Assembly (NCBI GenBank): GCA_002728755.1
Contig: PBVT01000047.1
Span: forward strand, 186,001 to 250,000
Length of the DNA: 64,000 nt
Source: Myxococcales bacterium
Lineage (GTDB): Bacteria; Myxococcota_A; UBA9042; UBA3505
Direction: 5' to 3'
Shown here: one piece after another, positions 52,325-61,744 of the stretch
Numbering within the stretch: the first letter of the stretch is position 1
Layout: each line of letters starts with the position of its first letter
Notes under the pieces: model-generated
Told to the model about the DNA's origin: nothing
Databases searched by the model: none
What the model saw: the letters and a program-made list of their open reading frames with translations, nothing else
Translations under genes and position numbers: made by a program

Positions 52325-55252
52325 ATGGCCACTCTGAGTAAAGATCCCCGCGTTATCGACCTGCTCACGGAACTACAATCCGGTCAGCAGGATTGGGCTG
52401 ATCTACCGGGTGGCCAGATACTGGCACAGGCTCTCGCTCTCGCCGATCAGATGATCATGCGGACCGAGCCTTTGACCGCCCTTGTAGACCGAATCTCCCT
52501 GACGGGTGCTCCATTCGTCGATGATATCGGGCTCAAATACGAGAGCATCTCCTCCATCATCAAGGATATCTCTCCCATCGGATCGGCTTTCGAGCAAAGC
52601 CCACTTCTACAACGCTCCACGCGGGCGTTGAATCCCGTACAGCCAGGGTACCAGTTCTTCGATTTTGAAGGCTTGTTGATGGCTAGTCTCGATTGGGGCC
52701 TGGCAGAGGACGTGCACTCGTATGAGCAGGCAGCACAACAAACGCGACGAGAATGGACACTGTTCCAAAATGACCGTGGGAGCCAACAAGTACCGCAGGA
52801 TACACGGTCTCCGATTCTACAAACAGCAGGACGCCGGCCGTACCCCATCGTGCAAGGTTCCGACCCTATCCTGGTCGACGCGGAAGGCGTGGTGGACAGC
52901 CCCCAAATACAACATCGGGTAGATGACGTCCGATTACAGCGTAAGACCTTACCCGGACTATCCGCCGCTTTGGACACTATGGCGCGGTATGCAGATACAC
53001 CCGGCGACGAAGGCTCTCTTACCGCAACATATGGATTCCGGCCGTCTTCCTTTGGAATGAAACCATCGGTTCTCGATCAAACGTTCGTTCAACCCCAGAC
53101 CGAGTGGGAAGCCGAAAATGATCTACAGGCTGGCCCTTCGTCACAGGCACCGATTCGGCGCTGGTCTCTGGGCAAAGCCATAACAAAAGCCAGTACAGAG
53201 GAGGCGGGAAGCCGCCGGCTGCCCCTTTCCATCGAACCGCCAGTGCCTGGAGAGAGCCGAAGCCTCGAAGAGTTCTCCATCGATCGCTCCTTCCTACCCG
53301 CTCTAGTATCTGGACTGGATGAGGCTGCTCACCAGATCGGTGGAACGACTGGGCAGGAAAATGCAGCGTCCCGCTTCTCCATCGCAAACCTGGACTCGAT
53401 GGTGCAGGCTCTGAAACTCTCCTCGCCAACGGAAAGTCAGCTACCACTGTTGTTGGACACACCAGATATGAATCTGGTCATCCCCGCTACAGAGGACCTG
53501 GAGTCCGAACTGTCCATCGCCTCGCTCGTTCCGCAGACGACAAAGAAAGCGGTAGCAAGGCCGCTTGAGCAGGACATTCTGGTCCAACAGGCCCTCTCTA
53601 CCCGACTCGCACAAACGCTTGCTCCCGAGAGTGTCTCCGCCGAACCGACGGCCGTAATGGAGCAGCTTGGATTTGAGCCCCAGATTGGGAGTCCGATAGT
53701 ACAACGTCTACCCGATACGGTGGAACAGCGAGCCAATCTCGCAGGGATCACCCCTGAGGTACTATTCAGTCTCGTTACGCAGCCAGCTGTGGCCCAAGCA
53801 CTTGCCCAAGGCCCCGACGCATTCTTTTCTCGTCTAGAGCAACGGTCCGCGACGGGCGCGGGTGCAATCTATAAGGATGCTCCCTGGTCCTTGGACGCGA
53901 CCCTTCTGGATCTCGACGAGTACGATACCGACGATGCGATTCAAGAGACGACAATCTCCGAAACTACAGCAAAGCCTTCATTATTTGCCTCGAATTCCAT
54001 TCGCGACATCATAACCCGGGCAGCGCGGAAAGCGGGGCCGGGCGGCGACGAGTTGGCGCCTCGTCTAGTGCAGAGGATCGGAAGACAATTCGATCCAACA
54101 CAGGTAGCCAGCACCGTCACCAATATGTTGACAGCGCAAGAGTTAACGGAGCTCGTTTCTACCCCGGGACTCAGTGATCGGTTCTCCAACGCTCTCCGCC
54201 AGGAACTAAAAGCCAGCGGCATCCAAGACGCAGCTCTACTCTCTCTCCCAGAGGCCATTGCGGGCCAGAAGCAAATCGCTTCCCCTGCCTCCGATCTCCA
54301 ACCCCGAGAGTCGATTCAGATGGCGGCTAAACTAGCCCGCCGGGTTGGCCGAAACCTACGAAAAGTGATGTCGGAACGTATGGCTGGTTTACCGCTCGCA
54401 GGTTTTCAGTGGGAACATGGGCCGCGAGTGCAAACGCTTGAAACCACCATCCAACGGATGATGGAGCAGCGCCAGGCAGAATCACCTACGCGCTCCAGTC
54501 TACCCGGTGAAACAACCGCAGCGTGGATGGACTCGGAACCGACGACCTTCGTAGAGCCCTGGCTTGAGGAGGCCGTCGAATTCTCGATCTCCTCGGAAGT
54601 ACAACAGTCAGCGAAACAGGCGAAAGGCCAAGCCACACCAAGCGATGAGCTGGGCCTGGCCTTTGGGCGGGCATGGAAACGTCCAGGCGAAGTATCCATG
54701 CGGCTTCGCACCTTGATGGCCGCATCTGAAACGTCGGACTCTGCCCATCTCGATCAGATCTTCGGCTGGTCGGATCTGGCCCATGTAGACACGAAACCTT
54801 CTGGTCAAAAACCAGATGTATATGCACCCCTGGACTCAGGTGCCCGTCGCTCAAGCTTTGATTCCTCCAGTATGCCCATGCCCGATCTGGGCGAGCGAGT
54901 AGAAGCACGTGGCGAGGCGGTTCCCCTCGGTCTTACACCGACAGGAAGCAATATGGACCTTGGTCGACTGGCCCATGTCATGTTGCGGCCGACGGCCAAC
55001 ATCCAACGGGACCTGAACCTCGTCAGTCCTATTACCCAGGTAATGGCACAGGGAGCGCATTTGAAAGAGGCTGACGAACCTGTAGCAGAGGCTCAACCAG
55101 CGCAACAATCGGAACAAGGCGGAGAAAAAGGCGGTGGTGGTTCCGATAATCTTACGGACGAAGTGGTGGAGCTTTTGAGCCACCAAATCGCTTCAAAGAT
55201 CGGGCATCGTATCAAGCTCGACCGGGATCGTGGGGGATCGTGGGATCTCTAA
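52325..55252 (+). CDS. Large unknown CIS protein (975 residues)
   Basis: No homologous family recognised. The protein is rich in Ser, Gln, Pro, Leu and Ala, has no transmembrane helix, and looks largely disordered with short amphipathic helices, including repeated RIGRQF/LARRVGRNLRKV-type segments. The C-terminus (NLTDEVVELLSHQIASKIG, then HRIKLDRDRGG) resembles the short conserved tail of small proteins found between tube and LysM genes in other CIS loci. Position between tube 2 and the LysM protein fits an expanded version of that baseplate component. Tape measure or lumen cargo are alternatives. No ribosome site is obvious. Confidence 0.6.
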   Translation: MATLSKDPRVIDLLTELQSGQQDWADLPGGQILAQALALADQMIMRTEPLTALVDRISLTGAPFVDDIGLKYESISSIIKDISPIGSAFEQSPLLQRSTRALNPVQPGYQFFDFEGLLMASLDWGLAEDVHSYEQAAQQTRREWTLFQNDRGSQQVPQDTRSPILQTAGRRPYPIVQGSDPILVDAEGVVDSPQIQHRVDDVRLQRKTLPGLSAALDTMARYADTPGDEGSLTATYGFRPSSFGMKPSVLDQTFVQPQTEWEAENDLQAGPSSQAPIRRWSLGKAITKASTEEAGSRRLPLSIEPPVPGESRSLEEFSIDRSFLPALVSGLDEAAHQIGGTTGQENAASRFSIANLDSMVQALKLSSPTESQLPLLLDTPDMNLVIPATEDLESELSIASLVPQTTKKAVARPLEQDILVQQALSTRLAQTLAPESVSAEPTAVMEQLGFEPQIGSPIVQRLPDTVEQRANLAGITPEVLFSLVTQPAVAQALAQGPDAFFSRLEQRSATGAGAIYKDAPWSLDATLLDLDEYDTDDAIQETTISETTAKPSLFASNSIRDIITRAARKAGPGGDELAPRLVQRIGRQFDPTQVASTVTNMLTAQELTELVSTPGLSDRFSNALRQELKASGIQDAALLSLPEAIAGQKQIASPASDLQPRESIQMAAKLARRVGRNLRKVMSERMAGLPLAGFQWEHGPRVQTLETTIQRMMEQRQAESPTRSSLPGETTAAWMDSEPTTFVEPWLEEAVEFSISSEVQQSAKQAKGQATPSDELGLAFGRAWKRPGEVSMRLRTLMAASETSDSAHLDQIFGWSDLAHVDTKPSGQKPDVYAPLDSGARRSSFDSSSMPMPDLGERVEARGEAVPLGLTPTGSNMDLGRLAHVMLRPTANIQRDLNLVSPITQVMAQGAHLKEADEPVAEAQPAQQSEQGGEKGGGGSDNLTDEVVELLSHQIASKIGHRIKLDRDRGGSWDL

Positions 55253-55302
55253 CGAAAATCGTATGTGTTTCTTCAGTGGACACTATATTTTGAGGACATG
55301 AA

Positions 55303-56058
55303 ATGGCACGAGATATTATACCGACACGCAACACCATCCGAGATAAAGCCACCAAGGCCGGTAAAGACGCAGTCAACAAAGCGCTCGGCTCCAGTGGAAT
55401 CTTAAAGGGCTTTGCGCAAGCGACCCTGACGCCTATCGACGGCAAGGATCAAGAACCCTTTGTCTTCATGTTCAATCCCAACTCGATCCAGATGAGCAAG
55501 AAGGTCCAATGGGACGAAAAGCCGGAACAGGGAAACGATCAAGGACGCCAACAGTTCAAGTCAGGTATGGCCTGGGACTTAAAGCTTCCCGAAATCATCA
55601 TCGACACCTACGAAACCAAAGAAGATGTCAGTGGTGACCAGTACGTCGGTAAATTGGAGACCTTCCTATATGTCGAGGAAGAGACCCACGCGGCGCCGCG
55701 GCTCATGTTTGCCTTTGGGGAGTTTGCCCCAGACTTTGCCTTTGTGGCGACCGGTCTGGACGTTACCTATGAGATGTTCCTGGCCAACGGTACGCCCGTC
55801 CGAGCGAAGGCTTCGTTAACCCTGAAAAGTTACGAGACAAATAAGGAACGACAAGACGGGGCTGGAGATACCAGTAACGCATCACCCGATCATGCACGTA
55901 TCTACACGGTACGCCGTGGAGATACTCTGGCGATGATCTCTCAGTATGCCTATGACACTCCAAACAAATGGCGCCATATCGCGAGCTATAACGATATCGA
56001 AGACCCGCTCCGACTGAATCCGGGCACACGCCTCTTATTGCCCCCCATTCTGAAATAG
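55303..56058 (+). CDS. CIS baseplate LysM protein (Pvc7-like)
   Basis: 251 residues. The N-terminal beta domain starts near ATLTPIDGKDQEPFVFMFNP, with NSIQMSKKVQWDEK, and continues to LKSYETNK, the pattern of Pvc7/gp53-type baseplate proteins. A C-terminal LysM module (about 198-247) has YTVRRGDTLAMISQYAYDTP, then WRHIASYNDIEDPLRLNPG. In phage tails and CIS this protein clamps the tube to the hub, and LysM here is structural rather than peptidoglycan-binding. The hub gene begins 16 bases downstream. Confidence 0.88.
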   Translation: MARDIIPTRNTIRDKATKAGKDAVNKALGSSGILKGFAQATLTPIDGKDQEPFVFMFNPNSIQMSKKVQWDEKPEQGNDQGRQQFKSGMAWDLKLPEIIIDTYETKEDVSGDQYVGKLETFLYVEEETHAAPRLMFAFGEFAPDFAFVATGLDVTYEMFLANGTPVRAKASLTLKSYETNKERQDGAGDTSNASPDHARIYTVRRGDTLAMISQYAYDTPNKWRHIASYNDIEDPLRLNPGTRLLLPPILK

Positions 56059-56073
56059 GTAGAGGAGCCTCTA

Positions 56074-57297
56074 ATGGTCCGACCAAAGAGAGAAGAAACC
56101 CAAGCCGCACTCCTCAATATATCGATTGGGGGGACGGATATGTTTTCGATGTCCAAAGGGGAAGTCAGCTCGGATAAGCGTGCCATCAACCTTAAAGAGC
56201 TGGTCGTCGAACAAAAGCTGGATTCTCCGGACTATTTCCGTATCCGCTATGTGGCACAGGAGCTGGGAAAACGCATCGATCTGAACGCCATGAAACAAGG
56301 AGCTGAGGTCAACATCAATATTGGCTTTGATGAAGCCAAGCCGCTCTTTACCGGTGAGGTAAGCTACATCAACGCAGGGTTTGGCTCGAAGCTTGATTCC
56401 AGCATTGAAATTGGTGGGTTCGACAAACTCCATCGACTCACTCGCGGCAAAGAATCACGAACATGGGGCGATGCCCATATGATCCCAGCCGATCACGCAA
56501 GTGTTCTTGAAGAAGTAATTACTAAATCCGGACCAACGGACGCCGCCGGTGACGATGGCCTGACTTTCACTATGGAAGCAGAGCAGAGCCGTTCGGAAGC
56601 ATATCTTCCCCAATATAACGAAAATAATTACCAGTTCATTCGACGCTTGGGCGCAGACGACAACCAGCCATTCGACATGGACAGCAGCACAGACCCGACA
56701 ACAATTACCTACGGCAAACCAGAAGAACCGCCTTCACCGTTTCTGACCGTCTGCTTTGATAAAGTGGCGGACGAGCAATCTATACGTGGGGAGCGAGTCA
56801 ACTTTCGAGCATCGACGGTTCGCCAGGTATCCAAAGTCGTCGTACGAGGCTGGGATCCGAATCAGAAAAAGACAATCATCGGAACAGCCGAACAATCCTC
56901 TGTGAGTTACGGGGTTACTCCTGGCCACGAGGTCGCAGGCCAGGCGTATTGGGGTGCTACGAATGCAGGTAAGGTCCACATCATCAACGACCACCCGGTC
57001 TTCAGTGTGGACGAAGCAAACGCCCTGGCCCAGTCGGTATTTGACCAATTATCGATGGATTTCGTGACGGGTGACTGTGAAATACTCGGAACAGCAGAGC
57101 TCCGCCCCGGCATGTTTGTCGGTTTCCGAGGCTACGGTACGCAGTTTGATGGCACCTATCTGGTAACAGAAGTGTCTCATGTCTTTATGCCCGGCATAAT
57201 CAACTACCAGACCACGTTTTCCTTCGCTCGAAATGGGGGCGATGAAATGGTGGACGGTGCTACGGCTGCGGCCGGTGAGGAAAGTGTCGTTGCCTAG
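56074..57297 (+). CDS. CIS hub protein, gpD/gp27-like
   Basis: 407 residues of the phage late control D (gp27-like) hub family: the first barrel domain (LKELVVEQKLDSPDYFRIRY, INIGFDEAKPLFTGEV), then GFDKLHRLTRG and NYQFIRRLGADDNQPF, the usual hub transition (YxFIxRLA). The C-terminal part (CEILGTAELRPGMFVGFRGY, TYLVTEVSHVFMPG) completes the second barrel. It ends there, without the OB-fold and needle domains of VgrG, so the spike must be a separate protein; none is in the following genes of this window. Confidence 0.85.
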   Translation: MVRPKREETQAALLNISIGGTDMFSMSKGEVSSDKRAINLKELVVEQKLDSPDYFRIRYVAQELGKRIDLNAMKQGAEVNINIGFDEAKPLFTGEVSYINAGFGSKLDSSIEIGGFDKLHRLTRGKESRTWGDAHMIPADHASVLEEVITKSGPTDAAGDDGLTFTMEAEQSRSEAYLPQYNENNYQFIRRLGADDNQPFDMDSSTDPTTITYGKPEEPPSPFLTVCFDKVADEQSIRGERVNFRASTVRQVSKVVVRGWDPNQKKTIIGTAEQSSVSYGVTPGHEVAGQAYWGATNAGKVHIINDHPVFSVDEANALAQSVFDQLSMDFVTGDCEILGTAELRPGMFVGFRGYGTQFDGTYLVTEVSHVFMPGIINYQTTFSFARNGGDEMVDGATAAAGEESVVA

Positions 57298-57343
57298 CGA
57301 CGGTGCTGAAGTATCCTCTCCCCGCTTCCCCATCTACATTCGG

Positions 57344-57371
57344 TTGACACTACAGCCCTGTACGCTACACT
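57344..57371 (+). promoter_or_regulatory. Sigma70-like promoter before gp25
   Basis: Perfect TTGACA (57344-57349), a 16-base spacer and TACACT (57366-57371; four of six). A start near 57378 would give a leader of about 64 bases for the gp25-baseplate J genes. It lies in the 144-base gap after the hub gene. Confidence 0.45.
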
Positions 57372-57406
57372 CGCTCGGCGCCGTCGGCGGTGCGGTGGGT
57401 CATTTC

Positions 57407-57426
57407 TGCCCACTTCGTAGTGGGCA
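57407..57426 (+). promoter_or_regulatory. Leader hairpin before gp25
   Basis: A perfect 8-bp stem TGCCCACT/AGTGGGCA (57407-57414 with 57419-57426) with a TCGT loop, 15 bases before the gp25 ATG. There is no T run after it. It could affect translation of gp25 by covering or exposing the ribosome site region. Confidence 0.4.
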
Positions 57427-57441
57427 AAAGTTAGTACACGA

Positions 57442-57843
57442 ATGAAGAAGAATTTCCTCGGAAAAGGGCTCGGGTTTCCACTCCGCGTAACAAACCGCGG
57501 TGAGTTGGCATTATCCGAAGGCGAGCAATCCATAGCCGAAAGCATTCGGCTCATCATCGGTACGGCTCCCGGTGAGCGGGTTATGCGACCAGATTTCGGA
57601 TGCAGAATCCACGAGATTGTCTTCCACCCCAATAACCCAAGTACAGCTTCGCTCGCCGCCTATTATATTCAGGAAGCGCTGATCAAATGGGAACCCAGGA
57701 TTCGCCAGGTCAAAGTCGATGCCTATCCTGATCCGTCGTCAGAGAACGTGCTACAGCTGAGCATCCGGTATCAGATCATCACGACAAATAACGTGAAGAA
57801 CATGGTATATCCTTTCTATCTCCGTAGAGAGGAGGTCCTATGA
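57442..57843 (+). CDS. CIS baseplate wedge protein, gp25-like
   Basis: 133 residues of the gp25/GPW (Pvc9) family, a baseplate wedge protein that helps start sheath polymerisation. Family markers: LGKGLGFPLRV, a central SIRLIIGTAPGERVMRPDFG (with the typical EXR-like GERVMRPDFGC) and the late EPRIRQVKVDAYPDP. The ATG of the baseplate J gene overlaps its stop (ATGA), so they are coupled. Confidence 0.93.
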   Translation: MKKNFLGKGLGFPLRVTNRGELALSEGEQSIAESIRLIIGTAPGERVMRPDFGCRIHEIVFHPNNPSTASLAAYYIQEALIKWEPRIRQVKVDAYPDPSSENVLQLSIRYQIITTNNVKNMVYPFYLRREEVL

Positions 57844-60824
57844 TACCCAAGCCGAATCTAGATGATCGCACGTTTCAGGATATCGTAGACGAAGCAATTC
57901 GCTTGATTCCCCAGTATTGTCCCGAATGGAACAACCTGAACCCATCCGACCCTGGGGTAGCGCTCATCGAGCTCTTCGCATGGATGACGGAGATCATGCT
58001 CTATCGGCTCAATCGCGTGCCGGAGAAAAATCTTCTCACCTTCCTGGAGCTGATGGGTATCGAGCCACGCCCGCCGCAACCTGCGCATACGGTGTTAACC
58101 TTCGAGCTCAATGAACGAGCCGATAGTGTAGACATTCCCGCTCGCCTACCGGTCGAGACTCGGCCCACGGCAGAAGATCGGGCGGTGGTCTTTGAGACGG
58201 TGCGTGCTTTTACCGCAACAAACGCCAAAATTCAGGGTGCGTTTACGCAATACCACGATGACTTCTCGAACCACACCGAGGCCCTGGCGAACCCGACCGA
58301 GAGTATTGAACCCTTTCTAGGGGTTCGTACGATTGATCGCTTTATCTACATCGCGGACAGTCGTTTCCAATATCTGACCTCACCGTCTCTTCTGACGGTT
58401 GAATTCGAGGTCCCGGCGTCAAGCGATAAAGAAATCACGCGCTCACTCTCCTGGAGTTTCTGGGACGGCGAGCGATGGACGGAACTTGATGAAGCACCTA
58501 TCGACATGCCAGCAAATTTTGCAGCTTTCGAAGGGCCGATTCCAATCGAAACATCGGAACAAAATGGTCAGGAAGGGTATTGGATACGGGCCCAGCTTGC
58601 AGAAATCCCTGATGAGTCCGTCGTCCTTGAAGGCATCCGTGCCCGGGTCGAAGTGCGAGGCGATGGGCTGGTACCGGACAAGCTATTCCTGAATCCAGAA
58701 GAAACCCTTTTTGTCCCGCTAGATTCCGAACGGAATGTGCACGTCCTGGGTCGTGAACCATCCGTCGAAAGTACCCTGTATATTGCCGCAAACGACCTGT
58801 TCGCGATGCCCAATGTCATGGTCAAGATAGAGGCCTCCCTCGTAGAGCAATCCATTGCCCCCAGGCCAACCCCGTCGGAAGACCTGGAGCTGGCCTGGGA
58901 ATTCCACGATGGAAAACGGTGGCGTCCCCTCGGGAAAACCGGACCTGGCGTCAAAAAGACCGTCGACGCGTACGGGTTTGAGGACAATACGCAGGCCTTC
59001 ATGCAATCCGGAATCATTCGGTTTATGCGTCCCAAGACAATGAAAGCTGTGAAAGTAAACGGCATAGAAGCCATGTGGGTTCGATGTCGGATTCTTTCCG
59101 GTGATTATGGAGCTCCGGGAACATACGAGCTCGATGGGGACCGATGGGTATGGCACGAAGACCGACCTCTCACTCCTCCGGTGCTCAAGTATCTAGCGCT
59201 CAAATTCCAGGAAGAAGATCGATCGGTAGAAAACGTACTCTCCTACAACGACTTTCAACTGGTTGATCATTCACAGGACGCAGCACGTGAAGGACGTTCT
59301 ATCGAACCGTTCAGCGTGACATCGGAAGAATGTCCCACCTTCTACCTTTGTTTTGACCAGATGTTCCCACATGGTCAGAGCCATCTCTATGTTCGGGTCG
59401 ACGAGCATGACGAAAGTCGTGTGGGTGGTATCGCAGGTGAAGGTAACGCAGATCCAGACGCCTTGAACCTACAAGAGCAATCTCTCGTATGGGAATATTG
59501 GGACGGACGCCGCTGGCGTGACCTTCCCGTCGAAGACAACACTCGTAATCTAACGCAGAGTGGCTTCATCTCCTTCATCGCTCCGAAGAAACAAGGGGAA
59601 GGAAAGCGATTCGGAATAAGTGGTCATTGGTATCGTGTACGCCTGGAGATGGGTGGTTACCATGTGCCACCAAAGATTCAGGCCATCCAACTGAATGCGG
59701 TCGACGCCTACAATATGACCACGTTCGAGGAAAGCATACTTGGCAATAGCGAAGCACTGCCAAACCAAACATATAATTTCCCGAGAGGACCTGTTCTCGC
59801 TGGGCAACATGTTCATGTCATTGAAAAAGAAAAACCCTCGGCGAAGGAAACCCGGGTGGTTGAAGGTCACTTCGGAAAAAAGGCGATCGTGGAACACCCG
59901 GATGGTGGTTGGCGAGTGCCGTGGATCGAAGTCGACAACTTCTTTGAGTCCGAGGCGACTTCGCGACATTACGTAAAAGACACCATGACCAATGAAATCC
60001 GATTTGGTGATGGTATCAAGGGTAAGATTCCACCGAAGGGCGCTCGAAATATTCGAGCTCGTATGTACCAGGTCGGTGGAGGCGAGCGCGGAAACGTTGC
60101 CTCCCAGAGCATCGTCGTGATGCGTAAACCTCTGGCCTATGTAGAGGGAGTAACCAACCCCTATCCAGCTACGGGCGGGAGCGACATTGAGACGGTGGAA
60201 TCTGTAATTCAACGCGGTCCCTATATTCTGAAGAGCCGCCAGCGCGCCGTTACAGCCGAAGACTTCGAGTGGTTGTCAAAGCAAGCAAGCCCGAGCGTCG
60301 CTCGTGTGAAATGCCTGCCAACGAAAGACCGAGAGGGGGAAGTGAGCGTTGTCATCGTTCCTTCCATCCCAAAGGGTCACTCCGACTTTATGAATAAGCC
60401 GGTTCCGTCTCTCGCACTATTGCGCCAGGTAAAAAAGCAGTTGAACCGGCATAAATTGGTGACGACCATTCTGCACGTGCGGAAACCGCGCTACCGAGAG
60501 TTTGATGTCGAGGTTGAGGTCTACCGTCGAGCGACGGGACCTAGCCAGCGTCTAAATCGAGAGATCGACAGCTCCGTTCGCATGTTCACTCACCCCCTCG
60601 CAGGTGGACGTGATCAGATGGGCTGGCCCTTTGGACGGAGTATCTACAAGGTCGACCTGTTCCATGTAATCGAAGAGGTTCCAGACGTAGATCTCGTTCA
60701 CCGTATTCATATCTTTGATGTTCAGGAAGAACGTGAGGTTGATTACCTCCACCTGAACGAAGATGAACTTCCATTCGTTCGCAATATCAGCATCACCGAA
60801 CGTAGCCGCGAACAAATCCTTTAG
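57840..60824 (+). CDS. CIS baseplate J-like protein (Pvc11-like)
   Basis: A 994-residue baseplate wedge protein. The N-terminus is the standard one: LDDRTFQDIVDEAIRLIPQY, then WNNLNPSDPGVALIELFAWM and LYRLNRVPEKN. Central beta domains with repeated DGxRWxxL motifs (WEYWDGRRWRDL, WEFHDGKRWRPL, WSFWDGERWTEL) are visible. The C-terminal part includes LKSRQRAVTAEDFEWLSKQA and VARVKCLPTKDREGEVSVVI, the conserved J-like core. In known systems the family is Pvc11/gpJ and forms the baseplate ring. PASTA-gpI follows nine bases on. Confidence 0.92.
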   Translation: MIPKPNLDDRTFQDIVDEAIRLIPQYCPEWNNLNPSDPGVALIELFAWMTEIMLYRLNRVPEKNLLTFLELMGIEPRPPQPAHTVLTFELNERADSVDIPARLPVETRPTAEDRAVVFETVRAFTATNAKIQGAFTQYHDDFSNHTEALANPTESIEPFLGVRTIDRFIYIADSRFQYLTSPSLLTVEFEVPASSDKEITRSLSWSFWDGERWTELDEAPIDMPANFAAFEGPIPIETSEQNGQEGYWIRAQLAEIPDESVVLEGIRARVEVRGDGLVPDKLFLNPEETLFVPLDSERNVHVLGREPSVESTLYIAANDLFAMPNVMVKIEASLVEQSIAPRPTPSEDLELAWEFHDGKRWRPLGKTGPGVKKTVDAYGFEDNTQAFMQSGIIRFMRPKTMKAVKVNGIEAMWVRCRILSGDYGAPGTYELDGDRWVWHEDRPLTPPVLKYLALKFQEEDRSVENVLSYNDFQLVDHSQDAAREGRSIEPFSVTSEECPTFYLCFDQMFPHGQSHLYVRVDEHDESRVGGIAGEGNADPDALNLQEQSLVWEYWDGRRWRDLPVEDNTRNLTQSGFISFIAPKKQGEGKRFGISGHWYRVRLEMGGYHVPPKIQAIQLNAVDAYNMTTFEESILGNSEALPNQTYNFPRGPVLAGQHVHVIEKEKPSAKETRVVEGHFGKKAIVEHPDGGWRVPWIEVDNFFESEATSRHYVKDTMTNEIRFGDGIKGKIPPKGARNIRARMYQVGGGERGNVASQSIVVMRKPLAYVEGVTNPYPATGGSDIETVESVIQRGPYILKSRQRAVTAEDFEWLSKQASPSVARVKCLPTKDREGEVSVVIVPSIPKGHSDFMNKPVPSLALLRQVKKQLNRHKLVTTILHVRKPRYREFDVEVEVYRRATGPSQRLNREIDSSVRMFTHPLAGGRDQMGWPFGRSIYKVDLFHVIEEVPDVDLVHRIHIFDVQEEREVDYLHLNEDELPFVRNISITERSREQIL

Positions 60825-60832
60825 GCGACCCA

Positions 60833-61744
60833 ATGCCCACAACCCAGACACAAACGAACATATCCAAGAGAAGCGTCGTTCCCGACGTAAAGGATGTTCA
60901 TATGGCCTCGGCCATTCTTATGCTCCGGAATGCTGGGTTCGAGAGGTACACCTACCGCTTTACGGAAACGTATGCCCGAGATTATGCGGTCGTTCATCAA
61001 TCGCCTGCTGCCGGCTCTCTCATGGACATCCAAACCGAAGTGTCCCTGGACGTAGCCCAAACCAATTGGGTGAATTTTCTACCCACGGCGTTCCGGCAGA
61101 GCGATATGGAAAGTCCGGATTTTCTCCGGAACTTCCTATTCATTTTCCAACACCTGCACGCCCAGACCGAGATCAAGATCCAGGATCTTCATAAGATCTT
61201 CGATCCTCTCGAAACCGAGCCAGACTTTATTCCATGGTTGGCCGGTTGGGTGGGCCTGGTTATGGCTCCCGAATGGGATGAAGATACGCGCCGACGATGG
61301 GTGCGTGATGCACCACGACTGTACGCAAGACGTGGAACCCGCGATGCCCTGCTCGAACATATCCGAGTCTTTACGGGCCTAGAAGCTGACATCGAAGAAA
61401 ATCGTTGGCCATACCCAGGTTTTCGCGTTGGCGTTTTCGGTATGGTCGGCATCGACTCCATCGTCACCCCAACCATTGCAAGGGAACATGCATTTATCGT
61501 GCATATCCCCGTCCAATACGAAGAGATTTCAACCCAGAAACTTCTTCGGCTCCATCAGGTAATCCAGATGGAAAAGCCAGCCCATACAATCTACTTCGTC
61601 CAGTTCCAGAAAGATGAACATCACGAACGACAACGTGCCTTTCTGGCGGTGGGCGAACAGGCGATTGGCGTCAAAGCCGAAAGTGCCGAGACCCCCAATT
61701 CTGACAACACCGACTCGAACAATGCTGGAGGTCAAACCCAATGA
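60833..61744 (+). CDS. PASTA-gpI fusion, CIS baseplate wedge (Pvc12-like)
   Basis: 303 residues. The N-terminal part (about 15-80) looks like a PASTA domain: SVVPDVKDVHMASAILMLRN, then AGF, VVHQSPAAG and VSLDVAQ. After it comes the gpI tail-protein core: NFLPTAFRQSDMESPDFLRN, LFIFQHLHAQTEIKIQDLHK, FIPWLAGWVGLVM, YARRGTRDALLEHIRVFTG. PASTA domains bind cell-wall fragments in kinases and penicillin-binding proteins; I know of no such domain at the N-terminus of this wedge protein in the model systems. The tail is Asn/Ser-rich. The next gene overlaps by four bases. Confidence 0.85.
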   Translation: MPTTQTQTNISKRSVVPDVKDVHMASAILMLRNAGFERYTYRFTETYARDYAVVHQSPAAGSLMDIQTEVSLDVAQTNWVNFLPTAFRQSDMESPDFLRNFLFIFQHLHAQTEIKIQDLHKIFDPLETEPDFIPWLAGWVGLVMAPEWDEDTRRRWVRDAPRLYARRGTRDALLEHIRVFTGLEADIEENRWPYPGFRVGVFGMVGIDSIVTPTIAREHAFIVHIPVQYEEISTQKLLRLHQVIQMEKPAHTIYFVQFQKDEHHERQRAFLAVGEQAIGVKAESAETPNSDNTDSNNAGGQTQ

